Shown here piece after piece: positions 6,203-8,875 of a stretch of DNA of 8,875 nucleotides. A program made the position numbers and the translations under genes. The notes below the pieces were generated by a model. It did no database searches and was not told the origin of the DNA. It saw only the letters and a program-made list of their open reading frames with translations. Source of the stretch: Pseudomonadota bacterium (GTDB taxonomy: Bacteria; Pseudomonadota; Gammaproteobacteria; Burkholderiales; Sulfuriferulaceae); NCBI GenBank assembly GCA_021790625.1, contig JAJYGL010000099.1:10726-19600 (forward strand). The letters run 5' to 3'. The stretch's first letter is position 1. Each line of letters begins with the position of its first letter.

Positions 6203-6249
6203 GAAAGCCACGCCAACATTAATACGTGAAATTACCCGTCAGGCCATCT

Positions 6250-8589
6250 TCAAACAGTAATCGCCTTGCTGCGCCAGCGAAAAATGCGAATTTTTATCAA
6301 ATCAAGCACGAATAGATAAATCACGACTATCAACAGCAACGCTAAAATCAGCTGCGCCGACACCGCCGCCATTAAAATCCCCTGCGCAGCCAATACACTC
6401 ACCACCAAAATATCCGCCAGAGCGCTCCACAACATCCAGCGACTCGGGCACGAGTGCCAGAAGTGTTCGCGCTCCCGCACCAAAAATACGGTTCCGAGCC
6501 CTGTAAATACCAACATCAGAAAAATCAATGTCTGCAATTGTGGCAAAGGCAAGTACAACACATCCCGCCCAAAGAAAAACACGCCAAATGACAGCAATAA
6601 CGTCAATCCGGCCAATGGCACTGCGGTCAACATCAAATCAGGAATGCGCCAACGTTCAGGTCGTTGCGTATAACCCACATGATCCGTGGCAATCGACATG
6701 GTAACAAAATCATTGGCAAACAATAACATGACGATCAACATCGGCGTTATCACCAGCACCCCGGTCACCATTACCCCCACGCTCATGAAAACCGCGATTC
6801 CCAGCGTTTTGATGATTTTGTTCAAGGTATAGGTCAACATACGCTGATAAATACGCCGACTGGTCTTGACCGCTTCCAGCACGTCAGTCAATCCTGGGCG
6901 GGTCAATACCAGGCTTGCCGCCGCCTTGGCGACATCCGTTGCATTCGACACTGCAATGCCGACCTCGGCCTGTTTCAATGCTGGCGCATCATTCACGCCA
7001 TCACCCGTCATACCGGTCACCCGCCCTTGTTGCTGCAAGGCCTGCACCAAGGCAAATTTATCTTCGGGAAACACCTGCGCGAACACGTCGCAGTTTGCCA
7101 ATGCCTGCACCGTATCCGCATGAATACGACGCGCCGGACATGCACGATCACCGATTCCCACCTGTTGCGCAATGTGGCGCGCTGTGGTTTCGCTATCACC
7201 AGTCACCATCAGTACGCGCACGCCCAGTTCACGCAGGCTCGCTATCAGTTGCGCAGAATCCGCGCGCGCCGGATCCTGCAAAGCCAACAAACCGGCAAAG
7301 CGCAAATTGCCTTCCACACCCTGCGCCACACCCAGCACCCGATAACCCTGCTCCGCCAAGGCTTCCACCTTATCCGCAATGTCCGTCTGTCCGGTCATGT
7401 CCGCAATTTCTGCGGCGGCCCCCTTCACTGCAAGACATCGTACACCATCGCATTCATACAATAACTCAGAACGACGGGTTTGTGGATCAAACGGTGTGAA
7501 ATGGATACGCGTCACAACGGCCGACAACGCGCCTTGTTCCTGCACACGCGTCAAAATCGCCAGATCAATCGGGTCTTGCGTGGCAGCGTCGCTCGCCCAG
7601 CCCGCATAACACAACAAATCCGCTTCAGCCACACCATTCCACGGCTGCCATTGCGCCAGAACCAACCGGTTTTCCGTGATGGTGCCGGTTTTATCGCTAG
7701 CCAGCACGTCCATGGCAGCAGCTTCCTCAATGGCTGACAAGCGCGTCACCAGCACACCGCATTGCGCCAGTTCCAGCGAACCCAACGCCGTTGCCAGTGT
7801 AAATGTCGCCGGCAACGCTACCGGGACTGACGCTACCAGCAAGATCAGCGCGAACGGCAGCACATCGGTCAGCGGCATTCCTGTCATCAACGCATACCAC
7901 AGCAGCAGCAATACTAGCGCCACATCAAACGCCACCAGATATTTAACGATACCAAAAATGATGCTCTGCAAGTGACTGACCGTTTTGGCGCTGCGCACAA
8001 GCTCTGCCGTCTTGCCGAACCGGGTATGCGTACCCGTTGCTGTCACCTCACCGCTGGCTTCGCCGCGCGTCGCCATCGATCCGGAAAACACATCCGCACC
8101 AAGCCTGGCCTCTATGGGTAGCGATTCGCCGGTCAGGCTGGACTGATCGATCTGCAATTCTCCCTCAGTCAATCGCAAATCGGCTGGTATCAAATCGCCC
8201 ATGCGAACGTGAACGAAATCACCCGGCACCAGTTCGCGCGCCGGTTTCAGTTGCCATTGCCCGTCACGTAACACCCGTGCCTGTACATTGAGCCGTGTGC
8301 GCAACAGCGCCAGCGCCCGGTTGGCACGCCCTTCCTGCAAAAAACCCAGCACAGCGTTCACCACCAACAATACCGCAATCACCACGGCCTCACCCTGTTT
8401 ACCCAAGACAAGCTGCAACGCAATGACCGCCTCTAACATCCACGGTACGGGCGCCCAGAATTTGGTCAGGAAATCACGCCACGGATGAATTTTTTCCGCA
8501 GCCACCTCGTTGGCGCCAGCGGCCAGCAAACGATCGGCAGCTTCCGCCGAAGTCAGTCCCACGTTACTGGGTACCGTCTGCGTATTCAT
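6250..8589 (-). CDS. P-type (type IIIA) plasma-membrane H+-ATPase
   Basis: A 779-residue cation pump that most likely exports protons using ATP. P-type hallmarks are all present: TGES (153-156) in the actuator domain, PVALP (256-260) in M4, the phosphorylated Asp299 in SDKTGTIT, the nucleotide-binding KGA (389-391), MVTGD (461-465) and TGDGVNDAP (528-536). About ten membrane segments can be seen: two near 45-85, two near 208-268 and six from 590 to 763. PVALP, AIEE before the DKTGT and the M6 sequence FANDFVTMS place it with the plasma-membrane H+-ATPases. By hand alignment to plant AHA2, Asn78 matches Asn106 and Asp627 matches the proton-binding Asp684. The long C-terminal autoinhibitory tail of plant pumps is missing. 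The frame extends to an ATG at 8637, but ATG 8589 is chosen because it overlaps the pgl stop as ATGA and the protein then starts with a normal N-terminus. Other cations (Mg2+, K+) are less likely. Confidence 0.92.
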   Translation of the reverse strand: MNTQTVPSNVGLTSAEAADRLLAAGANEVAAEKIHPWRDFLTKFWAPVPWMLEAVIALQLVLGKQGEAVVIAVLLVVNAVLGFLQEGRANRALALLRTRLNVQARVLRDGQWQLKPARELVPGDFVHVRMGDLIPADLRLTEGELQIDQSSLTGESLPIEARLGADVFSGSMATRGEASGEVTATGTHTRFGKTAELVRSAKTVSHLQSIIFGIVKYLVAFDVALVLLLLWYALMTGMPLTDVLPFALILLVASVPVALPATFTLATALGSLELAQCGVLVTRLSAIEEAAAMDVLASDKTGTITENRLVLAQWQPWNGVAEADLLCYAGWASDAATQDPIDLAILTRVQEQGALSAVVTRIHFTPFDPQTRRSELLYECDGVRCLAVKGAAAEIADMTGQTDIADKVEALAEQGYRVLGVAQGVEGNLRFAGLLALQDPARADSAQLIASLRELGVRVLMVTGDSETTARHIAQQVGIGDRACPARRIHADTVQALANCDVFAQVFPEDKFALVQALQQQGRVTGMTGDGVNDAPALKQAEVGIAVSNATDVAKAAASLVLTRPGLTDVLEAVKTSRRIYQRMLTYTLNKIIKTLGIAVFMSVGVMVTGVLVITPMLIVMLLFANDFVTMSIATDHVGYTQRPERWRIPDLMLTAVPLAGLTLLLSFGVFFFGRDVLYLPLPQLQTLIFLMLVFTGLGTVFLVREREHFWHSCPSRWMLWSALADILVVSVLAAQGILMAAVSAQLILALLLIVVIYLFVLDLIKIRIFRWRSKAITV
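8586..8589 (-). other. ATGA stop-start overlap between pgl and the H+-ATPase gene
   Basis: Read on the minus strand, A8589-T-G-A8586 holds both the ATPase start ATG (8589-8587) and the pgl stop TGA (8588-8586). Such four-base overlaps usually mean translational coupling within one operon. A weak GGA (8601-8599) sits nine bases before the ATG. Confidence 0.85.
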
Positions 8590-8875
8590 GGCAAAGCGTC
8601 CGGCGCAATCAGCACATCGACGCCCTGTGCCGGACATACCAGTGCGGCGGGAATGGCCTTTCCTGACTTCCAGTCCGCCACCGCAGCCTGTTTGCCACGG
8701 CCATTCACCAAAAACAGCACTTCTCGCGCATGACTCAATCGGCGGACACTCAGACTGACCCGTTCAGGCGGCGGCTTGGGCGCGGCAAAAACCGGCACCA
8801 CATCCCGCGCCAAATCCTGTTTCACCTGCCCTGGAAACAAACTGGCCGTATGACCATCTTCGCCCAAACCCAATA
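8586..8875 (-). CDS. pgl: 6-phosphogluconolactonase, C-terminal part (cut by window edge)
   Basis: The frame is open from the right edge to a TGA at 8588-8586, giving the last 95 residues; the first visible codon (8873-8871) is Leu. The visible part opens with LGLGEDGHTASLFPG, the signature of the Pgl/DevB lactonase family, whose histidine in DGHTASLFP is the proposed catalytic base. Later segments RVSLSVRRLSHAREVLFLVNG and GKAIPAALV match the family's C-terminal half. The enzyme hydrolyses 6-phosphoglucono-lactone to 6-phosphogluconate in the oxidative pentose phosphate (and Entner-Doudoroff) route, in the cytoplasm. The gene's start and any neighbours such as zwf or gnd are outside the window. 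It is translationally linked to the H+-ATPase gene downstream. The related glucosamine-6-phosphate deaminase family is unlikely given the signature. Confidence 0.92.
   Translation of the reverse strand, partial: LGLGEDGHTASLFPGQVKQDLARDVVPVFAAPKPPPERVSLSVRRLSHAREVLFLVNGRGKQAAVADWKSGKAIPAALVCPAQGVDVLIAPDALP

Noticed and set aside
8590..8637. ATG at 8637 as the ATPase start
   Set aside because: It would overlap pgl by 52 bases and add a Cys/Arg-rich 16-residue tail unlike the family. The ATGA overlap at 8589 is the more natural start.

Overview
The window looks like ordinary chromosomal DNA of a Gram-negative bacterium, most likely a betaproteobacterium of the Nitrosomonadales type. This assignment rests on protein flavour (the RF3, the long-linker NlpC/P60 protein, the ABC1 kinase start and the bacterial plasma-membrane-type H+-ATPase) and on a base composition a little above 50% GC by eye. 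It is an inference, not a database result. I see no rRNA, tRNA, insertion sequence, CRISPR array or phage gene.

Layout. At the left edge is the start of a minus-strand gene for an ABC1/AarF-type kinase (1-173, cut by the window edge). A 99-bp divergent spacer (174-272) separates it from a plus-strand run: a secreted NlpC/P60 cell-wall peptidase (273-902), peptide chain release factor 3, prfC (956-2527), and an uncharacterised single-pass membrane protein with a long proline-rich linker and a compact C-terminal domain (2612-3556). A 176-bp convergent spacer (3557-3732) follows. The right half is all minus strand. Read in the direction of transcription it holds the end of 6-phosphogluconolactonase, pgl (cut by the right edge), a P-type proton-pumping ATPase (8589 down to 6250) whose ATG overlaps the pgl stop codon in an ATGA, and, after a 105-bp gap, a large TPR-repeat lipoprotein (6144 down to 3733).

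How the genes may work together. The pgl-ATPase overlap points to translational coupling of a cytoplasmic pentose-phosphate enzyme with a proton pump. The TPR lipoprotein may be on the same transcript or have its own promoter. On the plus strand, prfC has its own candidate -10 box just downstream of the NlpC/P60 gene, and the proline-rich membrane protein follows prfC closely enough to share its transcript.

Most interesting signals. (1) The NlpC/P60 gene has a strong promoter whose predicted transcription start falls on the A of its ATG, suggesting a leaderless mRNA. (2) A 7-bp inverted repeat sits across the candidate -10 boxes of both divergent genes. (3) The pgl/H+-ATPase stop-start overlap is an odd pairing. 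(4) The Pro-rich membrane protein has no family I can name. Nothing here is clearly a previously undescribed defence or mobile system; most of the window is housekeeping genes.
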